Shown: positions 31,243-41,110, numbered from the stretch's first letter. The stretch is DNA of 45,148 bases from an uncultured Eubacteriales bacterium (GCA_902785105.1 CACZXF010000051.1:43520-88667), one strand, 5' to 3'. Numbers and translations: made by a program. Notes: generated by a model not told the origin, from the sequence alone.

Positions 31243-33078
31243 CTACTCAAATGTGATGTTCTGCTCCTCCATCATCACTCCGTCCATGTAGATGTACACC
31301 GCGTGTGCGCCGGGCTCGGCGCAGGAGAGGGCGATGCGGTAGGTTCCGATGTTGAGGGTGCCCTGGTAGACCTCCTGCATGTCGCCGGAATCGAGGCGAA
31401 TTTGGATGCGGACCTGTGTGCCGCTGAGGGGCACCACGACGGACAGCTTGGAGGAGGGGTAATACATGGCGGGGGTCTTCTGGTTGATGGTCAGGTCCAC
31501 GATGGTCCCGGCCAGCACCTGGGAGTTGGCGGCGACGCTCTGGGCAATGACGGTATCCGACTTAGCATCGGCGGCGTAGCCCTCGGAGACGGTGCCCACC
31601 AGCAGCCCTTCGGCGGAGAGCAGGGCCTGGGCGCTGTCCAGTGTGAGGCCGGTCAGCGAGGGCATCATGATGCGCTGGCCGCTGACGATCAGCATCACCG
31701 GCGTCTCCTTGCTCTGCATACCGGGGGCGGGCTCGAAGCTGACGATGGTCCCGGCAGGGCGGTCGGACTGGACGTAGGTGATGTCCACCGTCTCCACGCC
31801 CTGGGCGCCCAATTGCTCGGCCACGTCGGCGGCCTTGCGGCCGGTGACGTCCTCCAGGTAGTAGCGCTCGGAGCCCTTGCTCACCGTCAGGGTCACGGGG
31901 GTGTCGTATTTCACCCTCGCGCCGGGGCGGTGGGACTGGCCGATGACCTTGCCTTCCTCGAAATCCTCGCTGTAGTCGTATTCCACCTCAACGGTGGCCT
32001 TGAGGTGGTCCAGCACGTCCTTGGCCCACACCTGCTCCTGGCCCACCACGTCGGGCATACTGTAGGTGTGGACGATGCGGGAGATGAACCAGACGGTGAA
32101 GGCCACGATGACCGCGGTGATGATGGCCGCGGCGGCGGTGATGGTCTGCTGGACCCGCTTCTTGTCCTTCGCCCGCCTGCGCCGCCGGGCCTCCCGCTCC
32201 TTCTCGATCTCCTCCGGGGTGCGGGGGTACTTGACGAAGCCGCCCTCCGGGTCGGAGACGCACTTGCGCAGGTCGGCGGCCATCTCGGCGGCGGTCTGAT
32301 AGCGCTTGGTGGCGTCCTTGCACAGGGCGCGCATGACCACCTCGTCCAGCGCCTTGGGGATGTCGGCCCGGCGCTCCAGCATGGATTTGGGGGCCTCGTT
32401 GACATGCTTTAAGGCGACGGAGACGCTGGTCTCGCCGTCGAAGGGCACCTGACCGGTGAGCATCTCATACATGACCACGCCCACGGAATAGAGGTCGCTC
32501 TTCTCGTCGGCCACCTCGCCCCTGGCCTGCTCCGGGGAGAAATAGTGGACGCTGCCCATGGCGGTCAGCTTCTGGCCGTCCTCGATGGTGGTGGTCTGGG
32601 TGGCCTTGAGACGGGCGATGCCGAAGTCGGCCACCTTCACCCGGCCCTCCGAATCCACCAATATGTTCTGGGGCTTGATGTCCCGATGGACGATGCCGTT
32701 GCGATGGGCGTGGTCCACCGCCGCCAGTATGCGAATGGTCATGCGTATGGCGGTGTCGGGGTTGATGAAGCCCTGCTGCCGGATCATCTCCTTGAGGGTC
32801 TGCCCGTCCACGAATTCCATGACGATATAGCGCAGATCGCCGTCGATGCCCACGTCCAACAGATTGACGATGTTCTCGTGGGACACCTTTGACGCGGCCT
32901 CCGCCTCCCGGCTGAACCGCCGGACGAATTCCTCGTCGGATTCGTATTCGGGTCTCAACACCTTGATGGCGACGACTCGGTTCTTCTTTTTATCGAAGGC
33001 GCGGTACACGATGGCCATGCCGCCGGTGCCGACGATGGCCTGCACGACATACCTGCCCGATATGACGCGACCGATCAT
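31243..33078 (-). CDS. prkC: Serine/threonine kinase with PASTA domains
   Basis: Membrane Hanks-type kinase that senses muropeptides or lipid II through PASTA repeats. 611 residues. The kinase domain spans about 10-270, with GTGGMAIVYRA, VAIKVLRPE (Lys), GIVHRDIKPQNIL and VADFGIARL. A single helix lies at about 313-335 (TITAAAAIITAVIVAFTVWF). Three PASTA repeats begin at YSMPDVVGQEQ, YYLEDVTGRKA and IMMPSLTGLTL, followed by a ~65-residue beta-rich C-terminal part with no recognised name. ATG overlaps the prpC stop as ATGA. Confidence 0.97.
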   Translation of the reverse strand: MIGRVISGRYVVQAIVGTGGMAIVYRAFDKKKNRVVAIKVLRPEYESDEEFVRRFSREAEAASKVSHENIVNLLDVGIDGDLRYIVMEFVDGQTLKEMIRQQGFINPDTAIRMTIRILAAVDHAHRNGIVHRDIKPQNILVDSEGRVKVADFGIARLKATQTTTIEDGQKLTAMGSVHYFSPEQARGEVADEKSDLYSVGVVMYEMLTGQVPFDGETSVSVALKHVNEAPKSMLERRADIPKALDEVVMRALCKDATKRYQTAAEMAADLRKCVSDPEGGFVKYPRTPEEIEKEREARRRRRAKDKKRVQQTITAAAAIITAVIVAFTVWFISRIVHTYSMPDVVGQEQVWAKDVLDHLKATVEVEYDYSEDFEEGKVIGQSHRPGARVKYDTPVTLTVSKGSERYYLEDVTGRKAADVAEQLGAQGVETVDITYVQSDRPAGTIVSFEPAPGMQSKETPVMLIVSGQRIMMPSLTGLTLDSAQALLSAEGLLVGTVSEGYAADAKSDTVIAQSVAANSQVLAGTIVDLTINQKTPAMYYPSSKLSVVVPLSGTQVRIQIRLDSGDMQEVYQGTLNIGTYRIALSCAEPGAHAVYIYMDGVMMEEQNITFE

Positions 33079-33800
33079 CGACCATTAGCCTCCTCATAAA
33101 CCGCGAACATCGCCGTGATGTTGTCCGACCCGCCGTTTTCCAGGGCGACGCCCACCAGCCGGCGGAGCTTTTCGTTCCAGTCGGCGCGGGACGTGGCCGC
33201 CCGGAGGATCTCACGCTCCGGGACGTGGTTGGTCAGCCCGTCGGAGCAGAGGAAGAACACGTCCCCCGCGCGCATTTCGAGCTGTATGACGTCGATCTCC
33301 ACCCTTGGCTCCGTGCCCAGGGCCCGGGTGATGATGTTGCGCCTGGGATGGACCCGCGCCTCGCGGGCGGTGATGAGTCCCTTCAACACCATCTCCTCCA
33401 CCAGCGTGTGGTCCAGCGTGAGCTGCATCAGCGTGCCCCGCCGCACCAGATACACCCGGGAGTCGCCCACGTGGGCGATGAAGCACTGCTTCCCCTCCAT
33501 GGCCAGCGCCGAGAAGGTGGTGCCCATGCCGCTGACCTCCGGGGACTCCTGGCTGGTGCGGTAGACGACGTCATTGGCCTGAGCCACCGCCGCCCGGAGC
33601 GCATCGCCGGTGATGTGGTTCACCCCGCGCATGTAATTGCCGTAGGTCTCCACCGCAAGGGCGCTGGCGACCTCGCCCGCGTTGTGCCCGCCCATGCCGT
33701 CGGCCACCGCGCAGAAGCGCTCCCCGGGCTGGGGCTGATAGCGGGAATCCTCGTTGAGCTGGCGTACCCGTCCGATGTCAGTCATAGAATAAACCTTCAT
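33075..33800 (-). CDS. prpC: PP2C-family protein phosphatase
   Basis: It dephosphorylates PrkC and its targets in the cytoplasm. 241 residues with the metal-binding motifs NEDSRYQPQPGERFCAVADG (residues about 16-35) and MGGHNAGEVAS, FIAHVGDSRVYLVRRG, and FFLCSDGLTNHV. It is translationally coupled to prkC (TGATG overlap), and GAGGAGG near its end serves as the prkC ribosome binding site. Confidence 0.96.
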   Translation of the reverse strand: MKVYSMTDIGRVRQLNEDSRYQPQPGERFCAVADGMGGHNAGEVASALAVETYGNYMRGVNHITGDALRAAVAQANDVVYRTSQESPEVSGMGTTFSALAMEGKQCFIAHVGDSRVYLVRRGTLMQLTLDHTLVEEMVLKGLITAREARVHPRRNIITRALGTEPRVEIDVIQLEMRAGDVFFLCSDGLTNHVPEREILRAATSRADWNEKLRRLVGVALENGGSDNITAMFAVYEEANGR

Positions 33801-33864
33801 GCGCGTTTACCTCCGTGTGGGGTGTGGGCAGTATTTGCAAAAATCAATCGTAGGGACGTTCTGT

Positions 33865-34920
33865 CTATGGCTTTGCCTGGGTCAAAACCTTCCGCCTTAG
33901 CTGCCCGCAGGCGCCCTCGATGTCCGCGCCCATTTCGCGGCGGACGGTGGCGGAGATGTTTTTGAGGGCGAGGCGGCGCTGGAAGGCCTCGACGGTCTGG
34001 CGGGTGGGGGCGCTGAGGTTGCGCTCCTTCACGTCATTCAGGGGGATGAGGTTGACATGGCACTGGAGACCGCGCAGGCGCTTTGCCAGCTCGTCGGCGC
34101 ACTTTGTGTCGCTGTTGACGTCCTTCACCAGCGCGTATTCGAAGATCACCCGGCGGCCGGTCTTTTCCACGTAATTTTTGCAGGCGGCAATGACCTGCTC
34201 GTAGGGGTAAGCGTTGGCCACGGGCATCAGCTTTTTGCGAATTTCGTCATTGGGCGCGTGGAGGGACAGGGACAGCGTCACCGGCAGGCCCTCCTCGGCG
34301 AAGTCATACATCCTCGGCACCAGGCCGCAGGTGGACAGGGAGACGTTCCGCAGGGAGATGTTCAGCCCCGCCGGGTCGTTGACCAGCTTCAGGAACTTCA
34401 CCACGTTGTCGTAGTTGTCCAGCGGCTCGCCGGAGCCCATCAGCACGATGTTGTGGACGCGACGGGAGGGGTCCTCCTTTTGGATGTGCCGGTTCGCCGC
34501 CGCCACCTGGCCAAGAATTTCACCGGGCGTCAGATTGCGCACCCGGCCCTCCAAGGTCGAGGCGCAGAAGGCGCAGCCCATGCGGCAGCCCACCTGGGTG
34601 GAGACGCACAGCGTGTCGCCGTGGTGATAGCGCATCACCACGCCCTCGATGAGGTTGCCGTCGGGCAGGGCGTAGAGGAATTTCTCCGTCTCATCCAGCT
34701 TCGACTTGTAGCTTTCCATGATCGTCACCGGGTTCGCCACGGCAATTTCACTGAGCTTTGACCGCAGGGCGGCGGAGAGATTGGTCATCTCGTCGATGGC
34801 CGCGCCCCGGTTCAGCCACTCCCGTATCTGCTTTGCCCGGAATTTGCTCTCGCCCAGGGTGTCCGTGACGAAGGTGAGCAGTTCAACATCGTCCATGCCG
34901 AGAAGCTGTAGCCTGTCCAT
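33865..34920 (-). CDS. rlmN: Dual-specificity RNA methyltransferase RlmN
   Basis: Radical-SAM enzyme making m2A2503 in 23S rRNA and m2A37 in tRNA. 351 residues from ATG 34920 (after AAAGGACC). A longer frame from 34974 is repeat-encoded. The CxxxCxxC cluster is in VGCRMGCAFCASTLEGRVRN. The methyl-carrying Cys is expected in the C-terminal block following RLRGLQCHVNLIPLNDV. SGEPLDNYDNV and SLHAPNDEIRKKLMP are also typical. Confidence 0.97.
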   Translation of the reverse strand: MDRLQLLGMDDVELLTFVTDTLGESKFRAKQIREWLNRGAAIDEMTNLSAALRSKLSEIAVANPVTIMESYKSKLDETEKFLYALPDGNLIEGVVMRYHHGDTLCVSTQVGCRMGCAFCASTLEGRVRNLTPGEILGQVAAANRHIQKEDPSRRVHNIVLMGSGEPLDNYDNVVKFLKLVNDPAGLNISLRNVSLSTCGLVPRMYDFAEEGLPVTLSLSLHAPNDEIRKKLMPVANAYPYEQVIAACKNYVEKTGRRVIFEYALVKDVNSDTKCADELAKRLRGLQCHVNLIPLNDVKERNLSAPTRQTVEAFQRRLALKNISATVRREMGADIEGACGQLRRKVLTQAKP

Positions 34921-34960
34921 GTGTGTGGGTCCTTTCTGTTGGTGGGGGATGGGGGAACGG

Positions 34961-35132
34961 ACTCCCTCAGTCACCTTCGGTGACAGCTCCCTCTAAGAGG
35001 GAGCCTTTTGGTCAGCCGTGTTCTCCAAAAGCCTCCCTCATAGAGGGAGGTGGCTCGGCGAAGCCGAGACGGAGGGAGTACGTTCTCCTGTCGCTGGGGG
35101 CGGGCGGCGAAACGCCGCCCCTACAGGGTTTG
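34961..35132. repeat. Core-C repeat followed by half core-A
   Basis: GGACTCCCTCAGTCACCTTC, GAGGGAGCCTTTTGG and the inverted half ending GAGACGGAGGGAG form core C (34961-35081). GGCGGGCGGCGAAACGCCGC then CCCTACAGGG (about 35100-35132) is a single core-A hairpin. It lies between rsmB and rlmN. Confidence 0.88.
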
Positions 35133-35139
35133 TGCGTTC

Positions 35140-36606
35140 CTATATCTCCTTCCTCACCATCCGGGCGATGAAGAAGCCCTCGAAATCCTCCCGGTCGGGG
35201 GAGAGGGTCAGCATACCGTCCACGAGCTGATTGCGAAGAAATTCGGGCAGCCAGTCCGCGCCGTTGTCCGGGGCGAACTCGGGGTGCTTTTTGAGGAAAG
35301 CGTTCACCACGTCCTCGTTTTCGGCGGGGAGGACGGTGCAGGTGGCGTAGATCAATTTGCCACCCACCTTGACCACCTGGGCGCAGGCCTCGAGGATTTC
35401 CCCTTGCAGCGGGGGCAGGCTGTCCAGATTTTCGGTATTTGTCCGGTATTTGATGTCGGGTTTTTCGGCGATGACGCCCAAACCGGAGCAGGGGGCGTCC
35501 ACCAGCACGGCGTCCATGGTCAGTTTGATGCTTTCCATGGGCATCCGGGCGTCGTAGACCGTGGCGCGGACGTTGTCCAGCCCCAGCCGCGCCGCCGCGG
35601 CGCGGATCAGCGCCACCCGGTGGTCGTGGACATCCCAGGCGTAGACCCGGCCCGCGTTGTTCATGGCTTCGGCCATCAGCGCCGTCTTGCCGCCGGGGGC
35701 CGCGCAGGCGTCCAGTATCTGCATACCGCCTTTGGCCTGAACGGCTTGCGCCGCCAGCATGGCGCTCTGGCCCTGGATGGAATAGAGGCCCTGACGGTAG
35801 CCGTCGGTGTCGGCCAGATTGCCGCCGTTTTCGATGATGTAAGCGCCGTCGATGGCACCGGGATGATATTTTAATTCGTGGTCGTCAAGCCACTTTTCAA
35901 ACCCGGCCTGATCGATCTTCAGACGGTTGTAGCGGATGGCCTGGCCCCGATTCGGGTGGGACTTCACAAAGCCCTCGGCCCGGTCCAGCCCGTAGGCGTC
36001 GATCAATCGCTCAGCGATGACCGGGGCCACGGAATACTGGACGGACAGCCACTGGACCGGCTCGGTCTCCCGGTCGGGCAGGGTCAGCTCCCCGGCGTCT
36101 CGGGCGCGGATGAGGTTGCGCAGCACGCCGTTCACCAGACCCGTCAGGCCCTCCCGGCGGGCGGCGCGGACCTGCTTGACCGCTTCGTCCACCGCCGCGT
36201 GGTCGGGCACGCCGCCCATGAACAGAAGCTGTGCCGCCGCAATGTGGAGGATGTCGTTGACCACCGGCTCGGGCTTGCCGTCCAGGAACTTGCCCAGCAT
36301 GGTCTCGATGTAGAGCCGGTTTTCCACGGCGAAGTAGAACAGGCTGGCCGCGAATTTCCTGTCCTCCGGGGTGAGCTGCGCCCCCGTGAGCGCCTTGTCC
36401 AGCGCCTGGGCGGCATAGGCGTCGGCCCGCACCACGCCCTGGAGCGCCCGCAGCGCCACATCACGGGCCGAGGGGCCGGTCTCACGCCTGGGCATGGGCC
36501 GACGCTCTCCGGGCTTCGGCGCGGGGCGGCGGTTGTTGCCTTTATAATTTCCCCGCTGGCCGCCTCTGCCGGGGGTCCGGGGCTTCTTGTCTCTCGTATC
36601 GCTCAT
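35140..36606 (-). CDS. rsmB: 16S rRNA (cytosine(967)-C5)-methyltransferase
   Basis: 488 residues. An Arg/Pro/Gly-rich N-terminal tail (about 1-43, GRGGQRGNYKGNNRRPAPK) precedes a NusB-like RNA-binding domain (about 45-175, ARDVALRALQGVVRADAYAA) and the methyltransferase domain. SAM loop DACAAPGGKTALMAEAM. Motif IV DAPCSGLGVIAEKPDIKYR and the catalytic Cys in LIYATCTVLPAENEDVV. The basic tail is longer than in the E. coli enzyme and may help RNA binding. It follows fmt, with the zinc-peptidase gene usually between them missing. Confidence 0.95.
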   Translation of the reverse strand: MSDTRDKKPRTPGRGGQRGNYKGNNRRPAPKPGERRPMPRRETGPSARDVALRALQGVVRADAYAAQALDKALTGAQLTPEDRKFAASLFYFAVENRLYIETMLGKFLDGKPEPVVNDILHIAAAQLLFMGGVPDHAAVDEAVKQVRAARREGLTGLVNGVLRNLIRARDAGELTLPDRETEPVQWLSVQYSVAPVIAERLIDAYGLDRAEGFVKSHPNRGQAIRYNRLKIDQAGFEKWLDDHELKYHPGAIDGAYIIENGGNLADTDGYRQGLYSIQGQSAMLAAQAVQAKGGMQILDACAAPGGKTALMAEAMNNAGRVYAWDVHDHRVALIRAAAARLGLDNVRATVYDARMPMESIKLTMDAVLVDAPCSGLGVIAEKPDIKYRTNTENLDSLPPLQGEILEACAQVVKVGGKLIYATCTVLPAENEDVVNAFLKKHPEFAPDNGADWLPEFLRNQLVDGMLTLSPDREDFEGFFIARMVRKEI

Positions 36607-36657
36607 GAATCGGTGTCCTTTCGAAATGTGTCAACGGGTCGGCGGGCGGCAAAGGTT

Positions 36658-37614
36658 TCAAACAGGCTTTTCTGCTGTCATGCCGAAGCGCGTTCCCACG
36701 TCGATCTTCTTGCCTGCCAGATAGGCCTTGGGGGCCATGCGCTTGCCGCCGGGAGCCTGCATTTCGAGGATCTCCAGGGAGCCCTCGCCGCACTTGACGA
36801 TCAGGCCGGTCTTGGGACCGGAGACGGTGACGACGCCGGGCTCGGCATCGGCGGCATCAGGAACGGGCTTTGCCAGATAGATTTTAAGCACTCCGCCGGG
36901 CATTTCCGTGTAAGCGCAGGGCCAGGGATTCAGGCCGCGGATCTGATGGGCGATGGTCTCGGCGCTGCGGGTCCAGTCGATTTGGCCCATGGCCTTGTTC
37001 AGCATGGGCTGATAGCTGGCCTTGCTCTCGTCCTGCTTGACGGGGGTGATTTTACCATCCAGATACTGGGGCAGCGCCTCGCCCAGCAGCTCGCCGCCGA
37101 TTTGGGCCAGACGGGCGGTCAGCTCGCCGGCGGTCTCCAGCGCGCCGATGGGGGTGGCGCGGGAGATGAGCATGTCGCCGGTGTCGATGCCCACGTCGGT
37201 GAGCATCAGCGTGACGCCAGCCTCCTTCTCGCCGTTCAGTATGCACCAGTTGATGGGCGCGGAGCCGCGGTAGGCGGGCAACAGGGAAGCGTGGACGTTC
37301 ACCGTGCCGCGCTTGGGGATGTCCAGCAGTTCCCTTGTGAGGATTTGACCGAAGGCGGCGGTGACCATCACGTCCGGGGCCAGCGCCTTCAACTGCGCCA
37401 CACCCTCCGGGGTCTTGACCTTTTCAAACTGATAGACAGGAAGCCCCAGCTCCAGCGCCCTCTGCTTGACCGGGCAGGCGGTGAGCTTCTTGCCGCGGCC
37501 CGCGGGGCGGTCGGGCTGGGTGAACACCCCGACGATGTCAAAGCCCTTCTCATACAGCGCGTTCAGTGAGGGCACGGCGAAATCCGGGGTGCCCATGAAT
37601 ACGACCCGCGTCAT
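36658..37614 (-). CDS. fmt: Methionyl-tRNA formyltransferase
   Basis: It formylates Met-tRNAi using 10-formyl-THF. 318 residues from ATG 37614, which overlaps the def stop as ATGA. Motifs: RVVFMGTPDFAVPSLNALYE, FGQILTRELLDIPKRG, NVHASLLPAYRGSAPINWCI (catalytic Asn/His region) and MLTDVGIDTGDML. The gene order def-def-fmt links formylation and deformylation. Confidence 0.97.
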   Translation of the reverse strand: MTRVVFMGTPDFAVPSLNALYEKGFDIVGVFTQPDRPAGRGKKLTACPVKQRALELGLPVYQFEKVKTPEGVAQLKALAPDVMVTAAFGQILTRELLDIPKRGTVNVHASLLPAYRGSAPINWCILNGEKEAGVTLMLTDVGIDTGDMLISRATPIGALETAGELTARLAQIGGELLGEALPQYLDGKITPVKQDESKASYQPMLNKAMGQIDWTRSAETIAHQIRGLNPWPCAYTEMPGGVLKIYLAKPVPDAADAEPGVVTVSGPKTGLIVKCGEGSLEILEMQAPGGKRMAPKAYLAGKKIDVGTRFGMTAEKPV

Positions 37615-38120
37615 TTGCCCTTCGCCTCCTGCCTGCGCTTCATTTCCTCGGTGGCGTCCTCGATCATCTTGTCCACGTAGAGTATGCCGTCCAGGTGGTC
37701 GATCTCGTGGCACAGGCAGACCGCCAGCATCTTCTCGCCGGTGATCTCAAAGGGCTTGCCGTTTCGGTCCTGGGCCTTTACCGTCACCTTTTCCGGACGG
37801 ACCACCCGACCGGAGCGGCCGGGGACGGAGAGACAGCCCTCGATGACCGTGCACTCGCCCTCGCTGGAGACGATCTCCGGGTTGACCAGCTCCAGCACCT
37901 TGGGCTCCTCGCTCTGCTCGATGATGCCGAGATCGATGACCACGGCCCGCTTCAGCACGCCCACCTGGGGCGCGGCCAGGCCCACGCCGTCGCCGGCGCG
38001 CATGGTCTCCGCCATGTCGTCCAGCAGGATGGCCAGCCGCTCGTCGAATTTGTCCACCTTCCGCGCGTGCTTGCGCAGGATGGCATCCTTGTCAATTTCC
38101 ATGATTGCGCGTATCGCCAT
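37611..38120 (-). CDS. def: Peptide deformylase, copy 2 of tandem pair
   Basis: It removes the N-formyl group from nascent proteins. 169 residues with all three motifs: [21 protein letters not shown] and [15 protein letters not shown] (HExxH). Start ATG 38120 is chosen because the product aligns with the tandem neighbour (MAIRAIMEIDKDAILRKHAR against [20 protein letters not shown]). No strong ribosome binding site lies at ideal spacing, so coupling to the upstream copy (15 bp apart) is likely. Confidence 0.95.
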   Translation of the reverse strand: MAIRAIMEIDKDAILRKHARKVDKFDERLAILLDDMAETMRAGDGVGLAAPQVGVLKRAVVIDLGIIEQSEEPKVLELVNPEIVSSEGECTVIEGCLSVPGRSGRVVRPEKVTVKAQDRNGKPFEITGEKMLAVCLCHEIDHLDGILYVDKMIEDATEEMKRRQEAKGK

Positions 38121-38135
38121 ATTGAATATCGGGGA

Positions 38136-38630
38136 TTATGCCTCCCCGTCCCCTTCCTGTTCTTCCTCTTCCAGCTTGTCGGTGACGTCCTCGATCATCT
38201 TGTCCACGTAGAGTATGCCGTCCAGGTGGTCCAGCTCGTGGCAGAGGCAGCGGGCCAGCAGGCCGTCGCCCTCCACCTCGATGTGGCGGCCCTTCCGGTC
38301 CTGGGCGTGGACGCGCACCTTTTCGGGGCGTGCCACGGTGCAGCGGCGGCCGGGCACGGAGAGACAGCCCTCCACGTCCACGACCTCGCCCTCGGCCCAC
38401 AGAATCTCCGGGTTCACCAGCTCGATGAGCCCCTCGCCCACGTCGATCACCACGCAGCGCTTCAGTATGCCCACCTGGGGCGCGGCCAGGCCCACGCCGT
38501 CCGCCTCGTACATGGTGTCCGCCATGTCGTCCAGCAGCACCGCCAGCCGCTTGTCAAATTTGTCCACGCGACGCGCGTGCTTGCGCAGTATGTCGTCCGT
38601 GCCCATTTCTACGATTTTGCGAATTGCCAT
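38136..38630 (-). CDS. def: Peptide deformylase, copy 1 of tandem pair
   Basis: 164 residues from ATG 38630, preceded by AAGGATGG. The in-frame extension upstream to 38741 is repeat sequence. Motifs [21 protein letters not shown] and [15 protein letters not shown] are intact, so both copies should be active. The C-terminus is very acidic ([13 protein letters not shown]). The two copies are clear paralogs from a tandem duplication. Some bacteria keep a second Def with different inhibitor (actinonin) sensitivity; whether that applies here is unknown. Confidence 0.95.
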   Translation of the reverse strand: MAIRKIVEMGTDDILRKHARRVDKFDKRLAVLLDDMADTMYEADGVGLAAPQVGILKRCVVIDVGEGLIELVNPEILWAEGEVVDVEGCLSVPGRRCTVARPEKVRVHAQDRKGRHIEVEGDGLLARCLCHELDHLDGILYVDKMIEDVTDKLEEEEQEGDGEA

Positions 38631-38657
38631 TGATGTTCCATCCTTATTGTCTATATC

Positions 38658-38893
38658 GATAAACAGGGATTTGTCGGGGAGTTTGTGCGGGCCCACCTCA
38701 TCCGCCCTCACGGGCACTTGACAAGGGCCTGCCGGCCCCATCTCACTGAAAACAGTCCACTGGACTGTTTTCCGGGCGTTCGATGCTCCTGGGCTGGGCT
38801 ACCGGTAACCAAAAGCCTTCCCCTTGAGGGGAAGGTGCCCCGAAGGGGCGGATGAGGTGAACCCCCGTCTCCCCGATAAATTCCAATCTGTCA
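38658..38893. repeat. Core-B repeat with both shell ends
   Basis: Left shell GATAAACAGGGATTTGTCGG, core B with GAAAACAGTCCACTGGACTG and CCTTCCCCTTGAGGGGAAGG plus the GGATGAGGTG arm, and right shell CCGATAAATTCCAATCTGTC ending at the priA stop codon (TGA at 38893-38891). Confidence 0.92.
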
Positions 38894-41110
38894 AATCATG
38901 TTCACCGGATTGACCTCCAGCTCCCCCTTCACTCCCTCCGGGGCCTCATCGGCGAGGGCGCGGAGGCGTTCGGCGAAGGCGTCGGCGTCGGCGCGGAAGT
39001 AGAGCTTTAAGTAGAGCTGCCAGCGGAACTCGCCGCGAAGCAGGGAGATGGGAGCCTCGGCGGCGCGGAGTTGCAATACATCCTCATGGAGGTCCTGCTC
39101 GGTCACCCAGGCGTCGAGGGCCTTTTCGGCGGCCTCAGCGGCGTTTCGGGCACTGTCCGACGATTTCGACGCAAACACCACCCGCATGATGACGGAGAAT
39201 GGCGGGTACATCGCCAGCCGACGGCCCGCGGACTCGCGGGTGTAAAAGGCCCGGTAATCCTGGGCGGCGGCGCAGCGGATGCCGTAGTGCTCCGGCTCGT
39301 AGGTCTGAAGTATCACCTTACCCGGCAGGTCGGCGCGGCCCGCCCGGCCCGCCACCTGGGTGATGAGCTGGAAGGTGCGCTCCACGCTGCGGTAGTCAGG
39401 GAGGTTCAGCGTCATGTCCGCCGCCACCACGCCCACCAGCGTCACGTTGGGGAAGTCCAGTCCCTTGGCGATCATCTGCGTGCCCACGAGGACATTCGTC
39501 TCGCCCCGGCGGAAGGCGTCCAGTATCTGCTGGTGCGCGTCCTTGCGCTGGGTGGTGTCGATGTCCATGCGGGCCACGCGGGCCTTTGGGAACAGCCGCG
39601 CCACCTCGGCCTCCACCTTCTGGGTGCCTGCGCCGAAGTATTTGATGTAGACGCTGCCGCAGTTCGGGCACTTCTTCGGCGGGGCCATGGTGTTGCCGCA
39701 GTAGTGACATCGCAGGTTTTCCTCCGACTGGTGATAGGTCATGGACACGTCGCACTGGTCGCACTTCACCACATAGCCGCACTTGCGGCAGGATACGAAG
39801 GTGGAATGTCCCCGCCGGTTGATGAACAGCATGGCCTGATGGCCCCCGTCCAGGCAGGCTTGAAGCTCGATGGCCAGCCGCTCGGAGAATATGGAGCGGT
39901 TGCCCTTGTCGAACTCCCCCCGGAGATCCACGATCTCCACCTCCGGGAGGGGACGGTTCTTCACCCGCTGCCGAAGCTCGATGAGTTCCAGCCGGTTCTC
40001 CGGACGGACGCCGCGCTCGGTGCGCATGTAGGTGGCGATGGAGGGCGTGGCGCTGCCCAGCACCAGCACGGCCCCGTGGGTCTGCGCCCGCTTCCACGCG
40101 ATTTCGCGGGCGTCGTAGCGGGGGCGGTGGTCGGACTGGTAGCTGCTCTCGTGCTCCTCGTCCACGATGATGCAGCCGATGTTTTGGATCGGCGCGAATA
40201 TGGCGCTCCTCGCCCCGATGACCACCCGGGCCTCACCGGAGCGGATGCGCCGCCATTCGTCGAACCGCTCCCCCGGCGACAACGCCGAATGCAGCACCGC
40301 CGCGTCCGCGCCGAAGCGGCCGTGGAGCCAGGACACCATCTGCGGCGTCAGCGCGATCTCCGGGACCAGCACGATGGCCGTCCGCCCCAGGTGAAGCGCC
40401 TGACGGATTAAACGGATGTAGACCTCCGTCTTGCCGCTGCCCGTGACCCCGTGAAGCAGGAACCGTCCGCCGCCATCCAGCGCCGCCGTCAGCGTCTCCA
40501 CGGCGCGGGCCTGGCCCGGCATCAATTCCGGGTCCACCGTCCGCCGCTCGTCCGCCAGCGCCGTGGGCGTGCGCCGCGTCTCCTGCGCGGAGATGACGAC
40601 CGCGCCCTTCTTCTCCAGCGCCTTCAGCGCCGCGGAATCCAGCCCCGCCGTTTCCAGCGGGCCGGCTTTGAGCTGTTCGACGATTTCAAGCTGCTTCTTC
40701 GCCCGCGGATTGGACGCGATGAACTGCTCCAGGGCGTCCCCCTCCAGCGCCAGCGCCGCGTATCGCCGGGTCTTTTCCCGGACCCTGCCGCCGCGAAGCT
40801 CCGAGGGGATCATCAGCCGCAGGGCGTCCACCAGATTGCAGAGATAGCGGTCGTGCATCCAGTCCGCCAGTTCCATCAATTCGGGCAGCACCACCGGCTC
40901 GTGACGGGCCAATTTGGTTATTGGCTTCACGCGGGACGGGTCGAGGGAACACTGGTCTTTTATGCCGACGACGAAGCCGTCCAGCGTCCTCGGCCCGAAG
41001 GGCACCGTCACCAGCATACCGGGGGTCAGCGCCATGCCTTCGGGGACGGCATAGCTGAACCGCTTGTCCACCGCCTCGGCGGAGAGGTCAACGATCACTT
41101 CGGCGTACAT
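38891..41110 (-). CDS. priA: Primosomal replication restart helicase PriA
   Basis: 3'-to-5' helicase that restarts stalled forks. 739 residues. An N-terminal 3'-DNA-binding domain (YAEVIVDLSAEAVDKRFSYA), Walker A LLHGVTGSGKTEVYIRLI, Walker B box IIVDEEHESSYQSDHRPRY, and the two-zinc Cys cluster from CRKCGYVVKCDQCD to CHYCGN and CPNCG. Later helicase motifs are QVAGRAGRADLPGKVILQTY. All are intact. It lies between coaBC and def as usual for the phylum. Confidence 0.97.
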   Translation of the reverse strand: MYAEVIVDLSAEAVDKRFSYAVPEGMALTPGMLVTVPFGPRTLDGFVVGIKDQCSLDPSRVKPITKLARHEPVVLPELMELADWMHDRYLCNLVDALRLMIPSELRGGRVREKTRRYAALALEGDALEQFIASNPRAKKQLEIVEQLKAGPLETAGLDSAALKALEKKGAVVISAQETRRTPTALADERRTVDPELMPGQARAVETLTAALDGGGRFLLHGVTGSGKTEVYIRLIRQALHLGRTAIVLVPEIALTPQMVSWLHGRFGADAAVLHSALSPGERFDEWRRIRSGEARVVIGARSAIFAPIQNIGCIIVDEEHESSYQSDHRPRYDAREIAWKRAQTHGAVLVLGSATPSIATYMRTERGVRPENRLELIELRQRVKNRPLPEVEIVDLRGEFDKGNRSIFSERLAIELQACLDGGHQAMLFINRRGHSTFVSCRKCGYVVKCDQCDVSMTYHQSEENLRCHYCGNTMAPPKKCPNCGSVYIKYFGAGTQKVEAEVARLFPKARVARMDIDTTQRKDAHQQILDAFRRGETNVLVGTQMIAKGLDFPNVTLVGVVAADMTLNLPDYRSVERTFQLITQVAGRAGRADLPGKVILQTYEPEHYGIRCAAAQDYRAFYTRESAGRRLAMYPPFSVIMRVVFASKSSDSARNAAEAAEKALDAWVTEQDLHEDVLQLRAAEAPISLLRGEFRWQLYLKLYFRADADAFAERLRALADEAPEGVKGELEVNPVNMI

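Noticed and set aside
38631-38741. N-terminal extension of def copy 1
   Set aside because: The extension [16 protein letters not shown] is the core-B repeat read in frame; the same peptide appears at other B copies.
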